From the NCBI GenBank assembly GCA_036265915.1, contig DATAOC010000019.1, positions 1-64,000 on the forward strand: a stretch of DNA of 64,000 bases. The letters are read 5' to 3'. Below the pieces are notes generated by a model that was not told where the DNA came from, did no database searches, and saw only the letters and a program-made list of their open reading frames with translations. The stretch is from AR12 sp036265915 (GTDB lineage Bacteria > Methylomirabilota > Methylomirabilia > Rokubacteriales > CSP1-6). Position numbers and translations under genes: made by a program. Within the stretch, counting starts at the first letter, position 1; each line of letters starts with the position of its first letter. Positions 43,918-52,628 of this stretch are shown here, one piece after another.

Positions 43918-44939
43918 CAACGTACCTTGCGGGGATCGAAGGCGTCCCGGACCGCCTCGCCGACGAAGACGAGCAGCGAGAGCATGACCGCGAGCACCGC
44001 GAAGGCGGTGACGCCGAGCCACGGTGCCTGGAGGTTGGTCTTGCCCTGCGCGAGGATCTCGCCGAGCGAGGCGGAGCCGGGCGGCAGGCCGAAGCCGAGG
44101 AAGTCGAGCGACGTGAGCGTGGTGATGGAGCCGTTCAGGATGAAGGGCAGGAACGTCAGGGTGGCCACCATGGCGTTCGGGAGCAGATGGCGACGCATGA
44201 TCGCCGCGTTGCTGACGCCGAGGGCGCGCGCGGCTCGCACGTAATCCAGGTTGCGCGCGCGCAGGAACTCCGCGCGCACGACACCGACCAGCGTCATCCA
44301 GGAGAACAGCAGCATGAGGGCCAGCAGCCACCAGAAGTTCGGCTGCACGATGCTGGCGAGGATGATGAGCAGATAGAGCACGGGCAGGCCGGACCACACC
44401 TCGATGCCGCGCTGGAAGAGGAGGTCCACCCAGCCGCCGAAGTAGCCCTGCACGGCGCCGGCCGCCACGCCGATCAAGGATGCTCCCAGGGTCAGCGTCA
44501 GCCCGAACAGCACGGAGATGCGGAAGCCGTACACGAGGCGGGCCAGGAGATCGCGGCCGACGTCGTCGGTGCCCAGCCAGTGGCGCGCCGACGGCGCCGA
44601 TGGCGCCGACCCTGGCAGCTGCCAATCGATGGTGTCGTACCGATAGGGCACCGGCGGCCACAGCATGAAGCCGTGCGCCTCGATGAGAGCGCGCACGGCC
44701 GGATCGCGATAGGCGGCCTCGGTGGGCAGCACGCCGCCGAACGCCGTCTCGGGATAGGCGCGCACGACGGGGACGTACAGCCGTCCGTCGTAGCGGACGA
44801 GAAGCGGGCGGTCATTGGCGATGACCTCGGCGATCAGGGACAGCCCGAAGAGCACGAGGAAGACCCAGAGCGACCAGTGGCCGCGCCGGTTGGCGCGAAA
44901 GGCGGCCAGGCGCCGGCGCGTGAGCGGCGACAGCGTCAT
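43917..44939 (-). CDS. yejE: Oligopeptide ABC transporter permease (YejE)
   Basis: A 340-residue permease with an N-terminal OppC-type leader (LSPLTRRRLAAFRANRRGHWSLWVF), a long periplasmic segment before the second span (YDTIDWQLPG ... HWLGTDDVGRDLLARLVYG), and the EAA loop RAARALGVSNAAIMRRHLLPNA. That periplasmic insertion is characteristic of YejE. ATG 44939 overlaps the yejB stop by four bases. Confidence 0.88.
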   Translation of the reverse strand: MTLSPLTRRRLAAFRANRRGHWSLWVFLVLFGLSLIAEVIANDRPLLVRYDGRLYVPVVRAYPETAFGGVLPTEAAYRDPAVRALIEAHGFMLWPPVPYRYDTIDWQLPGSAPSAPSARHWLGTDDVGRDLLARLVYGFRISVLFGLTLTLGASLIGVAAGAVQGYFGGWVDLLFQRGIEVWSGLPVLYLLIILASIVQPNFWWLLALMLLFSWMTLVGVVRAEFLRARNLDYVRAARALGVSNAAIMRRHLLPNAMVATLTFLPFILNGSITTLTSLDFLGFGLPPGSASLGEILAQGKTNLQAPWLGVTAFAVLAVMLSLLVFVGEAVRDAFDPRKVR

Positions 44940-46041
44940 GTGTCGCGTCGCTCGAAGTCGATGCGAGGGTCGATGGCGACGTACGTGAGATCGGTGACGA
45001 TGCCGAGGAGCAGACCGACCAGCGTGTAGATGTAGAGTGTGCCGAACATCACGGGGTAGTCGCGATTGACGGCTGCCTCGAACCCGAGCAGCCCGAGGCC
45101 GTCGAGCGAGAAGATGACCTCGATCAGCAGCGCGCTCGTGAACAGGATGCCGACGAAGGCGCCCGGGAAGCCCGCCACCACGATCAGCATCGCGTTGCGG
45201 AAGACGTGTCCGTAGAGCACGCGCCGCCGTGTCAGGCCCTTGGCGCGCGCGGTGGCGACGTACTGGCGGTTGATCTCGTCGAGGAACGAGTTCTTGGTCA
45301 GCATGGCGAGCCCAGCGAATCCACCCGCCACCATGGCCGTGACCGGCAGCACGAGGTGCCACAGATAATCCAGCAGACGGGCCGGCCACGACAGCATCGC
45401 CCACGTGTCCGAGGTGAGCCCGCGCAGCGGAAACCACTGCACGAACGAGCCGCCCGCGAAGAGCACGACGAGCAGGATCGCGAAGAGGAATCCGGGGATC
45501 GCGTAGCCGACGATGACGAGCGCGCTCGTCCACAGGTCGAACGGCGTGCCGTCGCGCGTGGCCTTCGCCACGCCGAGCGGGATCGACACCAGATAGACGA
45601 GCAGGGTGGTCCACAGCCCGAGCGAGATCGAGACGGGGAGCTTCTCCAGCAGCAGCCCGAGCACGGGCCGGTCGCGGTAGAAGCTCGTGCCCAGGTCGAA
45701 GACCGCGTAGTTCCGCATCATGGTGACGAACCGCACCCAGGCCGGCTTGTCGAAGCCGAACTGCTTCTCGAGCTGGCGGATGAGCTCGGGATCGACACCG
45801 CGGCTGGCGCGCGAGAGATTGTCATCGCCGCTCCCCGGCGATCGCCGCACGCCGCCGCCCGTCTCCCCGACGCCGGTGCTGCCGACGCGCGCGGTGGCGT
45901 CGGCGCCGTGACCGCGCAGCCGGGCGATCATGAGATCCACCGGACCGCCGGGCGCGGCCTGGACGATCAGGAAGTTGGCCAGCATGATGCCGATCAGCGT
46001 CGGGATGACGAGCAGCAGCCGCCGCGCGAGATAGGCGAGCA
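44936..46041 (-). CDS. yejB: Oligopeptide ABC transporter permease (YejB)
   Basis: A ~368-residue permease starting at the ATG ending at base 46042 (the first base is shared with the yejA stop as TGATG). OppB-type start LAYLARRLLLVIPTLIGIMLANFLIVQAAPGGP is followed by a Gly/Arg-rich hydrophilic insertion of about 45 residues seen in YejB proteins, and the EAA loop TARAKGLTRRRVLYGHVFRNAM. With YejE it forms the channel. Confidence 0.87.
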
Positions 46042-47850
46042 TCAGCCGCTCCGGGGCTCCACCCACCACGTGTCGAAGCCGAGGTCGTACTTCGGCGGCT
46101 GGGCCGGACGGCCGAAGCGGTTCCAGTACGCGACGCGGAAGGCGGTGATGTGCCAGTGCGGAATCACGTAGTGGCCGGCGCGCAAGACCCGGTCGAGCGC
46201 GCGCGTGCGCGCGACGAGAGCGGGCCGGTCCGGCGCCGCGATGAGCCCGGCGATGAGCGCGTCGACGACGGGGTCGTCCACGCCGGCCAGGTTGCGGCTG
46301 CCCGGTGTTCGCGCCGCCTCCCGGCTCCAGTAGTCCGCCTGCTCGTTGCCGGGCGACAGCGACTGCGGAAATACGGCGACCGTCATGTCGAAGTCGAACT
46401 GCTTCAGCCGGTACTCGTACTGCGCGGCGTCGACGGTCCGGACGCGCGCGGCGACGCCGAGCCGCTCGAGGTTCTGGACGAACGGCAGCGTGATGCGCTC
46501 CCACTTCGGATCGTCGAGGAGGATCTCGAACGCCAGCGGCTGTCCGGTCGCCCGGCTCACCAGCCGCATGTCGCGCACGATCCAGCCGGCCTCGTCGAGC
46601 AGTCGCAGCGCGCGCACGAGGTTCGGTCGCAGGCCGCCGTCCGCGGTGGACGGCGGCCGCGGCGCCTCGCCGAAGACCGAGGCGGGCACGCGATCGCGGA
46701 ACGGCGCCAGCACCTGGCGCTCGGCCTCCGTCGGCAGTCCCTGCGCCGCGAGCTCGGAGTTCGAGAAGTAGCTGGCGGTCCGCGTGTAGGCGCCGTAGAA
46801 CAGATGGGCATTCGTCCACTCGAAGTCGAACGCGTTGCCGAGCGCCTCGCGCACGCGCGGGTCGCGGAAGACGTCGCGGCGGGTGTTGTACACGAAGCCC
46901 TGCATGCCGGTGGGGATCTGGTTCGGGATCTGTTCCTTGCGGATGCGCCCGTCGCGCACGGCGGGCACATCGTAGCCGGTCGCCCACTGCTTGGAGGAAT
47001 CCTCCACGCGGAAGTCGTACGCGCCGGCCTTGAAGGCCTCGAGGGCGACGGTGCCGTCGCGATAATAGTCGTAGCGGATCGTGCCGACGTTGAAGCGTCC
47101 GACGTTCACCGGCAGCTCGGCGGCCCAGTAGTCCGAGACGCGCTCGTAGGTGATCGAGCGACCGGGATCGATGGCGGCCACGCGGTAGGGGCCGCTGCCG
47201 AGCGGCGCTTCGAGCGAGGTGCGCGCGAAGTCCCGGCCTGACCACCACGCCTTGGAGAGCACGGGCATCTGGCCGACGATGAGCGGCAGCTCGCGATTCG
47301 TGCCACCGCTGAAGGTGAACCGGACACGCCGCGGTCCGTCGGACTCCACGCGCGCCACGTGCGCGTAGTACGAGCGGTAGAACGGATGCCCCTTGGCCTT
47401 CAACGTCTCGAACGTCCAGATGACGTCACCGACGGTGATGGGCGTGCCGTCGTGGAATCGCGCCTGCGGCCGCAGCGTGAAGGCGACCCACGAGCGATCG
47501 GACGGCGTCTCGACGGTCTCGGCCACCAGACCGTACTGCGCGAATGCTTCGTCGCTGGCGCCGACCATCAGCGTGTCGAACACGTTGCCGAGCCCCACCG
47601 CCGGCACGCCCTTCAAGATGAACGGATTCAGGCTGTCGAATGTCCCGATCGCCGACAGCGTCACCGTGCCGCCCTTGGGCGCGCGGGGATTCACGTAGTC
47701 GAAGTGCGCGAAGCCCGGACCATACTTCAGGTCGCCGTACATCGAGAGTCCGTGCGCGCCGCTCGCGGCGCGACCGACGGACGGCGGGAAGGCGGCGAGC
47801 ATCGCGACGACGAGCAGCAGGAATGCGAGACGGCCGCGGTGACACCTCAT
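46042..47850 (-). CDS. yejA: Oligopeptide ABC transporter substrate-binding protein (YejA)
   Basis: A 602-residue SBP_bac_5 protein with a Sec signal (MRCHRGRLAFLLLVVAMLAAFPPSVGRA). Family segments: HGLSMYGDLKYGPGFAHFDYVNPRAPKGGTV at the mature start, then FTLRPQARFHDGTPITVGDVIWTFE and DYWAAELPVNVGRFN. The opening is typical of YejA, the microcin C/peptide uptake SBP. First transporter gene of the yejABEF operon, 22 bases after a lipoprotein gene. Confidence 0.88.
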   Translation of the reverse strand: MRCHRGRLAFLLLVVAMLAAFPPSVGRAASGAHGLSMYGDLKYGPGFAHFDYVNPRAPKGGTVTLSAIGTFDSLNPFILKGVPAVGLGNVFDTLMVGASDEAFAQYGLVAETVETPSDRSWVAFTLRPQARFHDGTPITVGDVIWTFETLKAKGHPFYRSYYAHVARVESDGPRRVRFTFSGGTNRELPLIVGQMPVLSKAWWSGRDFARTSLEAPLGSGPYRVAAIDPGRSITYERVSDYWAAELPVNVGRFNVGTIRYDYYRDGTVALEAFKAGAYDFRVEDSSKQWATGYDVPAVRDGRIRKEQIPNQIPTGMQGFVYNTRRDVFRDPRVREALGNAFDFEWTNAHLFYGAYTRTASYFSNSELAAQGLPTEAERQVLAPFRDRVPASVFGEAPRPPSTADGGLRPNLVRALRLLDEAGWIVRDMRLVSRATGQPLAFEILLDDPKWERITLPFVQNLERLGVAARVRTVDAAQYEYRLKQFDFDMTVAVFPQSLSPGNEQADYWSREAARTPGSRNLAGVDDPVVDALIAGLIAAPDRPALVARTRALDRVLRAGHYVIPHWHITAFRVAYWNRFGRPAQPPKYDLGFDTWWVEPRSG

Positions 47851-47872
47851 CGAGACGAGGTGAATCTTACGG

Positions 47873-48466
47873 TCAGTCGGTCGGCGTGTCGATAGGCGGA
47901 GAGCCACGTCGCGCGCAGTCGGGAGCTTCGATGCGTGTCCACACCTGGGCGAGATGGCCGAGCCGCCACGCCGCGGGCGGCAGCCACACGGTCGTCTGAC
48001 GCTCCCCCGCGCCGATGCCGAGGCGGCCGTCGAAGCCGACCATGCGGATGGGAGCGATCGCGGTCGAGGAGGCCGACGGCGCCGTGTCGATCACGGAGTG
48101 CGGCAACGGCGAGGCCGGTGCGCGCGCGCCGCCGTCGACGAGCACGACGGCGACCTCCTGCGCGGCGGCCGCCACGCGCACGAGCGCCCCGCGCCGGAGG
48201 CGCCGGCCACAGTCCACGCCCACGGGGATCACGAGCTCGCCGCGTTCTCGCTCGAGCACCACGCGAGGACCGCTCAGCACCTCCCGCACGATCGCGGCCG
48301 TCTCACCGCGGTGCACCGCGCCGACCGGGACCACGGCAGGTCGCTCCGTCAGGACGGATGCCGACGGCGGCGGTGAGGACGACCCGGGCGCGGTCACGAG
48401 GAGCGGCCCGCCGCAGCCGGCGAGCATCGCCGCAATCACGCCGAGCACGGCGATACGCTGAGCCAT
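47873..48466 (-). CDS. Putative lipoprotein of unknown function
   Basis: A 197-residue protein with a lipobox (residues about 1-19, MAQRIAVLGVIAAMLAGC) and a Pro/Ser-rich tether, so it is an anchored envelope protein. The rest is beta-rich with no motif I recognise (IVREVLSGPRVVLERERGELVIPVGVDCGRRLRRGALVRV). AGGAGGA precedes ATG 48466. It lies directly upstream of yejA on the same strand and is probably cotranscribed with the transporter. Confidence 0.6.
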   Translation of the reverse strand: MAQRIAVLGVIAAMLAGCGGPLLVTAPGSSSPPPSASVLTERPAVVPVGAVHRGETAAIVREVLSGPRVVLERERGELVIPVGVDCGRRLRRGALVRVAAAAQEVAVVLVDGGARAPASPLPHSVIDTAPSASSTAIAPIRMVGFDGRLGIGAGERQTTVWLPPAAWRLGHLAQVWTRIEAPDCARRGSPPIDTPTD

Positions 48467-48691
48467 ATCCTCCTCCTGCGCGATCAGTTCGTGCGCCGCG
48501 CGCCGTCGACGTTCGGTCGCGAGTGACCTCGCGCATGGGCGTGCATCCTGGTTGCCAGGCCCGCCCCGCGGCTGCGACACGCCAGGATGTCGTCGCGCGA
48601 CATCACGGCGCGCCGCTCACGTGCGCAGCGGTCCACCTGACGCTCGATGAGCCCTCACCGCGCCATGCCGCCGCGCCGATGACGGCCACGA

Positions 48692-48714
48692 CCCACGCCC
48701 GGGGCGGGCGTGGG
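48692..48714 (-). terminator. Hairpin terminator after the Gln/Gly-rich exported protein gene
   Basis: A 9-bp perfect stem (48692-48700 with 48706-48714) with a GGGGC loop begins ten bases beyond the stop of the minus-strand gene ending at 48724. The rest of 48467-48691 shows no gene; it probably carries the promoter of the lipoprotein/yej operon. Confidence 0.55.
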
Positions 48715-48723
48715 CCGACGACG

Positions 48724-49230
48724 CTACTTCGTACCCGACGACTGTCCCTGCGAGGGGGTACCCGACGACTGTCCCTGCGCGGAGCCGGACGGCATGCCGC
48801 TACCCGCGCCGGTGCTCGGTGAGGCCGCCGGACTCTGCTCCATCAGGCCGACCGCGACCGTGACCGTGTCACCCGTCTTGACGTGGGCGACCGCCGGCGG
48901 TGGGAACCTGACGTTGACCTGTCCGTCCGGGGTCTCGAGAGAAAGCTTGCCGGACTGCGGGTCGACGGATGTGACTCGGCCTGTGACCTGTGCGGTGAAC
49001 GCGCTCGCGACGACGGCGTCGTGTCCATCACCCCGGCCTTGCTGGCTCTGATCCTGCTGGGTCTGGCCGTGCTGACTGCCGATTCCCTGCTGCGGGGTTG
49101 TGCCCTGATATGGGGTGCTCGACCCCGACGTCGTTCCCTGCTGGGCGAGCGCGCTCGGCAGCCACGGCGCTGTCGCGAGCGTTGCAATGGCGAGCGCCGA
49201 CAGCATGAACGTGTACCGGATCTTCATCAT
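48724..49230 (-). CDS. Exported Gln/Gly/Ser-rich protein with a conserved central beta segment
   Basis: A 168-residue protein with a Sec signal (MMKIRYTFMLSALAIATLATAPWLPSALA), a low-complexity Q/G/S/T linker, a central segment ASAFTAQVTGRVTSVDPQSGKLSLETPDGQVNVRFPPPAVAHVKTGDTVTVAVGL resembling small OB-like periplasmic proteins, and a Gly/Ser/Gln-rich tail with a tandem repeat. AGGAG precedes the two adjacent ATG codons. Divergent from the HtrA gene. Possibly an envelope stress protein. Confidence 0.6.
   Translation of the reverse strand: MMKIRYTFMLSALAIATLATAPWLPSALAQQGTTSGSSTPYQGTTPQQGIGSQHGQTQQDQSQQGRGDGHDAVVASAFTAQVTGRVTSVDPQSGKLSLETPDGQVNVRFPPPAVAHVKTGDTVTVAVGLMEQSPAASPSTGAGSGMPSGSAQGQSSGTPSQGQSSGTK
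48731..48779. repeat. 27-base tandem repeat inside the exported protein's C-terminus
   Basis: A 22-base unit (starting GTACCCGACGACTGTCCCTG) occurs at 48731-48752 and identically at 48758-48779, period 27 bases. On the minus strand it encodes two copies of GQSSGT separated by PSQ, nine residues per repeat. Confidence 0.8.
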
Positions 49231-49294
49231 GGTGCTCCTTGTCGTTGTATTTCCGGCCCCGGGCCCCCACTCGCCGAGGCCAAGGGAGTGCGAC

Positions 49295-49309
49295 GCAAGC
49301 CGTGCGCCA
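49295..49309 (-). promoter_or_regulatory. Possible sigma-54-type promoter for the Gln/Gly-rich exported protein
   Basis: On the minus strand the sequence reads TGGCGC-ACGGC-TTGC. It keeps the invariant GG and GC ten bases apart and differs from TGGCAC-N5-TTGC at one -24 position. It lies 64 bases upstream of the ATG at 49230 in the divergent gap shared with htrA. Confidence 0.4.
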
Positions 49310-49376
49310 CTGTAAACGACCCGGCCGCGCCGTGCGTCTATCTCGTGGTCGCGTTCAGCAAGGAGGAACGGTGCAC

Positions 49377-50723
49377 ATGAAGATTCGATCACTTATCAGT
49401 CTGCTTCTCGGCCTCACGCTCGGCGTCTCCGGAGGGATTGCGGCAACGGCCATCGCCGGTTCGGCCCCCGCCGTCGTGAGCGAGTCGGGCACCTTCGCGA
49501 AGCTCGCGGAGGCGGTGAAGCCGGCGGTCATCAACGTAAGCACGCAGCGCAAGGCGCCGGCGCCCTCGCCATTCGACCCGTTCGAAAACGGCCCCGAGCG
49601 CGGGCCCCGGCGCGGTATCGGCTCGGGCGTCATCATCGACGCCTCGGGAGTCGCGCTGACCAACGCGCACGTCGTGGATGGCGCCGATCAGGTCGAGGTC
49701 ACGATGCTCGACGGCACCACGCACCAAGCGAAGGTCGTCGGCATCGACAAGAAAACGGATCTCGCCGTCCTGCGTCTCGAGGGCGGCGGCAAGAGCTACC
49801 CGTTCCTGCCGCTGGGCGACTCGAACGCGGTGCAGGTCGGTGACTGGGTCATCGCCGTCGGCTCGCCGTTCGGCCTGCAGTCCACGGTGACGTCCGGCAT
49901 CGTCAGCGCGAAGGCGCGCCAGATCGGATCCGGACCGTACGACGACTATCTGCAGACGGACGCGGCGATCAACCCGGGTAACTCCGGAGGCCCACTCGTG
50001 AACATGCGGGGCGAGGTCATCGGGATCAACACCGCGATCGTGCGTGGAGGCTCGGGCATCGGCTTCGCGATCCCGGCCGAGATGGCCAAGCGAGTCGCCA
50101 CGCAGCTCGTCGAGACCGGCAAGGTGACGCGCGGCTGGCTGGGCGTCACGCTGCAGCCGCTTACGCCGGAGCTCGCCACGTCATTCGGTGCGGAGGGAAA
50201 GAAGGGCGCGCTCATCGCCGACGTGGCGGAGGGCAGCCCGGCGGCCCGCGCAGGTCTCAAGTCCGGCGATGTCGTCCTGGCGGTCGACGGCCAGAACGTT
50301 GTTGATCCGGGAGATGTCGCCCGCAAGGTCGGTCTCGCTGCGCCGGGTCGCAGGGAGACGCTGACCGTCTGGCGTGACCACGGGTCGCGGCAAGTCGACG
50401 TCGTCCTGGGCGAGGCGCCGGGCGAGCGGGAGGCCGCGCGGCTGGGGCTGGACGTTCGGCCGGTCACGCCCGAGCTCGCGCGTGAGCTGCACCGGCGGTC
50501 CACCGAAGGCGTCGTCGTGAGCGGCGTCGAGGAGGATTCCCCGGCGGCCGAGGCGGGGCTACAGCGCGGTGATGTGATCGTCGAGGTCAACCGCACGCCC
50601 GTCAAGGGCCTCTCCGACTTCGAGCGTGCTACGCGCAACGTCAAGAAGGGCGATCAGCTGACGCTACGGGTGGAGCGGGGCGACTCCGCGCTCTACGTTG
50701 CCGTCACGCCGGGAAACGCGTAG
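49377..50723 (+). CDS. Periplasmic serine endoprotease, HtrA/Deg family, two PDZ domains
   Basis: A 448-residue protein with a signal segment (about 1-30), a trypsin-like domain with triad His98 (LTNAHVVDG), Asp128 (KKTDLAVLRL) and Ser203 (NPGNSGGPLVN), then two PDZ domains (about 255-345 and 355-445; each with a GL-x-x-GD-V core). It degrades or refolds misfolded envelope proteins. AGGAGG lies ten bases before ATG 49377. A strong hairpin follows. Close to DegQ/MucD-type enzymes. Confidence 0.9.
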   Translation: MKIRSLISLLLGLTLGVSGGIAATAIAGSAPAVVSESGTFAKLAEAVKPAVINVSTQRKAPAPSPFDPFENGPERGPRRGIGSGVIIDASGVALTNAHVVDGADQVEVTMLDGTTHQAKVVGIDKKTDLAVLRLEGGGKSYPFLPLGDSNAVQVGDWVIAVGSPFGLQSTVTSGIVSAKARQIGSGPYDDYLQTDAAINPGNSGGPLVNMRGEVIGINTAIVRGGSGIGFAIPAEMAKRVATQLVETGKVTRGWLGVTLQPLTPELATSFGAEGKKGALIADVAEGSPAARAGLKSGDVVLAVDGQNVVDPGDVARKVGLAAPGRRETLTVWRDHGSRQVDVVLGEAPGEREAARLGLDVRPVTPELARELHRRSTEGVVVSGVEEDSPAAEAGLQRGDVIVEVNRTPVKGLSDFERATRNVKKGDQLTLRVERGDSALYVAVTPGNA

Positions 50724-50743
50724 GGCGTTGAGGCGCGCTGCAC

Positions 50744-50774
50744 GGCGCCGGGACGCGGACGGCGTCCCGGCGCC
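50744..50774 (+). terminator. Strong hairpin terminator after htrA-like gene
   Basis: A 13-bp perfect stem (50744-50756 with 50762-50774) with a GGACG loop begins 20 bases after the protease stop. The sequence from here to 50974 holds no gene; it contains the GG-N10-GC motif at 50885. Confidence 0.7.
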
Positions 50775-50884
50775 TGCGGCGTGCGCGGCATGTCCGCCAC
50801 GCGATGCCGAACAGCATGCGCGGGCATCGGGCTGCAAGCGTCGGACCTTGCAGCGGCCGCGCATCTGCGGGCGCCGGCGCCATC

Positions 50885-50900
50885 GGCACGTGAGATGCAC
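50885..50900 (+). promoter_or_regulatory. Possible sigma-54-type promoter for the ASRT-like gene
   Basis: GGCACGTGAGATGCAC keeps GG and GC exactly ten bases apart and differs by one base from the motif at 41202-41217. It lies 74 bases before ATG 50975. The -12 box reads ATGC in place of TTGC. Confidence 0.42.
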
Positions 50901-50974
50901 ATGTCGAGAGCACGTGACGACGCGCCGTCGACGCGTGCAGAGCGCACCGACGACGTGGAGGAGCGGACGACACG

Positions 50975-51349
50975 ATGACGCCGATCGGACGACGGAGATG
51001 GGCGCTGGCTGAAGGGTACATTCCGGCGTGGAGTCACGGACCGGAGCCCGAGATGCTGAGCCACGAGACCGTCTGCCTCCTCAACGCCGGCTCACAGCCG
51101 GCACACGTCGAGATCACGCTCTACTTCGCGAGTCGGGCGCCGGCCGGTCCGTACCGGCTCGTGGTTGGCGGCGAGCGGACGCTGCATCTGCGCTTCAACG
51201 AGCTGAAGGATCCCGAGCCGGTTCCCCGCGGCACCGACTACGCGAGCGTGATCGAGTCCGACGTCCCGATCGTCGTGCAGCACACGCGGCTCGATTCGCG
51301 GCAGTCGGAAAACGCGCTGATGACGACGGTCGCGTACGCGGAGGACTGA
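50975..51349 (+). CDS. Sensory rhodopsin transducer-like (ASRT family) protein
   Basis: A 124-residue single-domain beta protein: IGRRRWALAEGYIPAWS, LSHETVCLLNAGSQPAHVEITLYFASRAPAGPY, RLVVGGERTLHLRFNELKDPEPVPRGTDYASVIESDVPIVVQHTRLDSRQSENALMTTVAYAED. The order matches the Anabaena sensory rhodopsin transducer family, soluble beta-sandwich tetramers. No rhodopsin gene is in the window, and most ASRT homologues occur without one, perhaps binding sugars or DNA. GGAGGAG precedes the start region. Confidence 0.78.
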   Translation: MTPIGRRRWALAEGYIPAWSHGPEPEMLSHETVCLLNAGSQPAHVEITLYFASRAPAGPYRLVVGGERTLHLRFNELKDPEPVPRGTDYASVIESDVPIVVQHTRLDSRQSENALMTTVAYAED

Positions 51350-51362
51350 GTCGGTCGGCCCG

Positions 51363-52616
51363 CTAGAGGACGCCCCGGAGCGGGAGCGCCAGGATCTCGA
51401 AGAGCCGCCGCCACACCGGCCGCTGCCGCCAGGTCGCGACGTCGAGGCGGCGTGCGAGACGCAGATCCGTCTCGAAGATCCGCGTCAGCTCGCCCGCAAC
51501 GCCCGCGTCGTACGCGGCGACGTTGAGCTCGCGGTTCAGGCCGAGCGAGCGCATATCGACGTTCGCGCTGCCGATGCTGGCCCAGCGGTCGTCGATGACG
51601 AGCGTCTTGGCATGCAGGCGGGCCGCGGTGTACTCGTAGATCTCGATGCCGGCGGTCAGCAAGCGTCCGTAGGTGTGCCGTCCCGCCGCGCGCACGATGT
51701 TCCAGTCGATCGGTCCCGCCAGCAGTAGTTGCACGCGCACGTGGCGCTGCGCGGCCGCGCAGAGCGCGTCGAAGACGCGGGCGTCGGGGACGAAGTACGG
51801 CGTGGTGATGAGGACGGAGCGCCGGGCCGAGGCGATGGCGAGAAGCAACGTCGTGTAGACGCTCGTGTCGCCGTGCTCGGGGTCGCTGGCGATGACCTGC
51901 ATTGCCGCGCCGCCGCCGCGGGCGAGCGGCGGAAAGAAGGCGGCGCCGCCGAGCACCGCGCCCGTCGCGTCGGCCCAGGCCCGCACGAATTCCGCCTGCA
52001 GCTGGCTGACGATCGGGCCCTCCAGGCGGACGTCGGTCTCGCGCCAGTGATCCGGCTGGCGGCCATTGCCGGTCCACCGTCGCCCGACGCCCCAGCCGCC
52101 GGTGAATCCGACCGTTCCGTCGACGACCAGGATGCGCTGGTGGTTCCGATGATTGAGCTCGGTGACGTGAGAAAGCGGGTGGAACATCACGACCCGGCAG
52201 CCGGCGGCTTCGAGGCGCTGCCGGTGCGCGTCCGGCATCGCAAGGGCGCCGAACGCGTCGAGGAGGATGCTCACGCTGACCCCCGCGCGACAGCGCTCGG
52301 CCAGGGCATCGGACAGCGTCGAGCCGATCGCACCCGCGTCCCAGAAGTACTGCGCGTACGTGATCGTGTGCCGTGCGCGCCGTATGTCGGTGAGCACGGC
52401 CGGGAACAGCTGCTCGCCGTTCTGTAAGATGCGAGCCGCGTTGTCCGGCTCGATCGGAGCGCCGGCGTAGGCCTCCATCGTGCGCGCGAACGCCGGCGTT
52501 CCGACGACGACGTCCGGCAACGGCGCGCGGAGGGGCAGCGTCGCGCATCCGCCGGCGGCGAGCGCCGCCAGCGCGACGACGAGGCATGCGACGATCGGCT
52601 GCGGACGAGTCAGCAC
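51363..52616 (-). CDS. Cardiolipin synthase-like phospholipase D family lipoprotein
   Basis: A 417-residue PLD-superfamily protein with an N-terminal lipobox region (ALAALAAGGC) and two catalytic HKD-type motifs: HQRILVVDGTVGFTGG first (H-x-R, with Arg where Lys is usual) and HAKTLVIDDRWASIGSANVD second (canonical H-x-K). Two such motifs form one active site for cardiolipin synthesis from phosphatidylglycerol. The altered first motif is worth noting. It converges with the ASRT-like gene. Confidence 0.83.
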   Translation of the reverse strand: MLTRPQPIVACLVVALAALAAGGCATLPLRAPLPDVVVGTPAFARTMEAYAGAPIEPDNAARILQNGEQLFPAVLTDIRRARHTITYAQYFWDAGAIGSTLSDALAERCRAGVSVSILLDAFGALAMPDAHRQRLEAAGCRVVMFHPLSHVTELNHRNHQRILVVDGTVGFTGGWGVGRRWTGNGRQPDHWRETDVRLEGPIVSQLQAEFVRAWADATGAVLGGAAFFPPLARGGGAAMQVIASDPEHGDTSVYTTLLLAIASARRSVLITTPYFVPDARVFDALCAAAQRHVRVQLLLAGPIDWNIVRAAGRHTYGRLLTAGIEIYEYTAARLHAKTLVIDDRWASIGSANVDMRSLGLNRELNVAAYDAGVAGELTRIFETDLRLARRLDVATWRQRPVWRRLFEILALPLRGVL

Positions 52617-52628
52617 CGACCGCCGGTG

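Noticed and set aside
47954..48822. Open frames antisense to the lipoprotein and exported protein genes
   Set aside because: Arg-rich translations without motifs; the minus-strand genes have signal peptides, a lipobox and ribosome sites.
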